From: SAR202 cluster bacterium
GTDB lineage: Bacteria; Chloroflexota; Dehalococcoidia; SAR202; GCA-002694895
DNA: 7,264 nucleotides
Direction: 5' to 3'
NCBI GenBank assembly: GCA_009391605.1
Contig: VFGQ01000024.1
Coordinates: 1 to 7,264 of the forward strand
The position numbers and the translations under genes were made by a program. Under the pieces are notes generated by a model. It saw only the letters and a program-made list of their open reading frames with translations, had not been told where the DNA came from and searched no databases. Of this stretch, positions 5,903 to 7,264 are shown piece after piece. Positions within the stretch are counted from its first letter, which is position 1. Each line of letters starts with the position of its first letter.

Positions 5903-7264
5903 ATGATTAAAAATGAATGGTTTAATTGGAGATGCATAGGCCCATATAGAGGTGGGAGAGCTGTTGCAGTAGAAGGTGATCCAGATAATAATTTAGTGTT
6001 TTATCAAGGCTCTACTGGCGGAGTTTGGAAAACAATAGATGGTGGGATTACATGGGAAAATATATCTGACGGGTATTTTAAAACTTCAGCTGTTGGTAGC
6101 ATACATTTGAGCACTGCAAACCCTAAAAGAATTTTTGTTGGTATGGGGGAGTGCCATGTTGCATGGCCAAGATTACATTGGAATTATAGAACCGATGGAA
6201 TATATAGATCTGATGATTCTGGAGAAACCTGGAAACATTTGGGGATGGAAGAGCTGATGTATATATCTAAAATTAAATCAGATCCAAGAGATCAAAGCAT
6301 TGTTTATGCCGGAGCTCTTGGAGATCTTGCAAACAGCTCAAATGATAGAGGAATATATAAAAGTATAGATGGTGGAGATTCATGGGAGAAAATTCATTTT
6401 GTTAATAATAATGCTGGGGTTATAGATTTAGCAATTAATAATGATAATCCAGATGAATTATACGCAGCTTACTGGGAAGTCCGAAGGCATTATTTTGAAA
6501 CTTATTCAGGCGGTGATCACTCATCTATATATAGATCTTTAGATGCTGGAAAAACATGGACACCCATACATACAAACAAAGGTTTTTCATCTCTACCTCT
6601 TGGGAAAATTTCGATTTCCATGGCAGATGGAAGATTATGGGCACTTGTTCAAAGTAACGAAAAAGGATTATACAAATCTGATGATAAAGGAGAAACATGG
6701 GAACTCGTTTCAATTGAAGATGATTTAACTGGAAGACCTAATTATTATATACATGTATTTGGAGACCCTTCAAATAAAAATACTGTATATGTAATGAATA
6801 AAAATTTTATGAAATCATTAGATGGAGGTAAAACTTTCTCACCAGCCGCAACACCTCATGATGATCATCATGATCTGTGGATTTCTCCAAATGACCCAAA
6901 TAGAATAATAAGCGGGCAAGATGGAGGAGCTTGTATAACTTATGACCAGGGAAGAACATGGTCAAGTATATATAACCAACCTACAGGAGAATTTTATCAT
7001 ATAACAACTGATAACAATTTACCTTTCTATAATGTTTTGGGGACACAGCAGGATAATACAGCAATATCAGTGCCCTCCGATTCTATTAATGGAATGATTA
7101 AATATTCTGATTGCAAAATAGTAGGAAGTTCTGAAAGTGGGCATATTGCAATAGATCCATCAAAACAACATTGTACTTATTCTGGAGCCCTTGGAAGTTA
7201 CCATGGTACCGGACCTTTAATGCTTAAGCACGATAAAATTTCAGGAGAAGTAGATATGGTAACA
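5903..7264 (+). CDS. BNR/Asp-box (WD40/VPS10-like) beta-propeller protein, no signal peptide, 3' end outside window
   Basis: The frame opens at the ATG at 5903 and stays open for 454 codons to the window edge. It starts NEWFNWRCIGPYRGGRAVAV and carries seven Asp-boxes (S/T-x-D-x-G-x-T/S-W/F) from residue 43 to 353. The conserved HDDHHDLW segment is at 319-326, and the GEFYHITTDN and TQQDN motifs are at 362-371 and 381-385. This matches large bacterial proteins often labelled sialidase, glycosyl hydrolase or VPS10/sortilin-like, commonly near 1000 residues. Asp-boxes are structural, and I see no catalytic sialidase set, so no enzyme activity is claimed. Relatives are usually secreted, yet this one has no signal peptide and none can be added: an in-frame TAA at 5870-5872 precedes it, with no ATG, GTG or TTG in between. 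Five cysteines in the visible part agree with a cytoplasmic location. No Shine-Dalgarno is evident; the 7-bp gap to the aminotransferase suggests translational coupling. Confidence 0.88.
   Translation, partial: MIKNEWFNWRCIGPYRGGRAVAVEGDPDNNLVFYQGSTGGVWKTIDGGITWENISDGYFKTSAVGSIHLSTANPKRIFVGMGECHVAWPRLHWNYRTDGIYRSDDSGETWKHLGMEELMYISKIKSDPRDQSIVYAGALGDLANSSNDRGIYKSIDGGDSWEKIHFVNNNAGVIDLAINNDNPDELYAAYWEVRRHYFETYSGGDHSSIYRSLDAGKTWTPIHTNKGFSSLPLGKISISMADGRLWALVQSNEKGLYKSDDKGETWELVSIEDDLTGRPNYYIHVFGDPSNKNTVYVMNKNFMKSLDGGKTFSPAATPHDDHHDLWISPNDPNRIISGQDGGACITYDQGRTWSSIYNQPTGEFYHITTDNNLPFYNVLGTQQDNTAISVPSDSINGMIKYSDCKIVGSSESGHIAIDPSKQHCTYSGALGSYHGTGPLMLKHDKISGEVDMVT
6029..6961 (+). repeat. Seven Asp-box (BNR) repeats within the propeller gene
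   Basis: Residue positions and cores are 43-51 KTIDGGITW, 102-110 RSDDSGETW, 153-161 KSIDGGDSW, 211-219 RSLDAGKTW, 258-266 KSDDKGETW, 304-312 KSLDGGKTF and 345-353 ITYDQGRTW. The spacing is 41-59 residues, as expected for one box per propeller blade. These are degenerate protein repeats; the DNA copies are diverged, so recent tandem duplication is not indicated. Confidence 0.9.

Noticed and set aside
6525..6728. Short open frames on both strands inside the propeller gene
   Set aside because: The real frame here is the continuous 454-codon propeller frame with Asp-boxes on either side; these are shadows.
5903..7264. True sialidase/neuraminidase
   Set aside because: Asp-boxes alone are structural; I do not see the Arg-triad pattern or FRIP motif of sialidases in the visible part.

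Overview
The window is AT-rich (roughly one third G+C by eye) and densely coded, with short intergenic gaps. It looks like a free-living bacterium, most plausibly a marine Chloroflexota member of the SAR202 type. The main clue is the transporter lipoprotein, whose mature end begins with a long Glu/Val/Lys-only linker of a kind I associate with Chloroflexota solute-binding proteins. A BNR/Asp-box propeller gene and an amidase-signature gene nearby fit that picture. The taxonomic call is inference and not proven by any marker gene here.

Layout, left to right. (1) 1-985, plus strand: the C-terminal two thirds of an amidase-signature enzyme, cut by the window edge. (2) 989-4743, minus strand: an ABC-importer operon of the dipeptide/oligopeptide/nickel class, read in the order lipoprotein solute-binding protein (2998-4743), DppB-type permease (1880-2899), DppC-type permease (989-1879). 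A perfect 32-bp palindrome lies between the binding protein and the permeases. No ATPase gene is present; the operon ends 3 bp from the convergent amidase. (3) 4744-4944: divergent intergenic region with a near-consensus minus-strand promoter and a small dyad at its predicted start point. (4) 4945-5895, plus strand: a PLP-dependent class IV aminotransferase. (5) 5903 to the window end, plus strand: a large WD40/VPS10-like beta-propeller protein with seven Asp-boxes and no signal peptide, starting 7 bp after the aminotransferase and still open at the edge.

How they may work together: the importer brings in a peptide-like or amide/amine-containing solute, the amidase could hydrolyse an amide bond, and the aminotransferase could move the amino group. 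This catabolic reading rests only on gene neighbourhood. I see no phage, transposon, CRISPR, tRNA or rRNA signal and no clear new defence or mobile system. The points most worth a second look are the leaderless propeller gene paired with an aminotransferase, the palindrome inside the transporter operon, and the repetitive lipoprotein linker.
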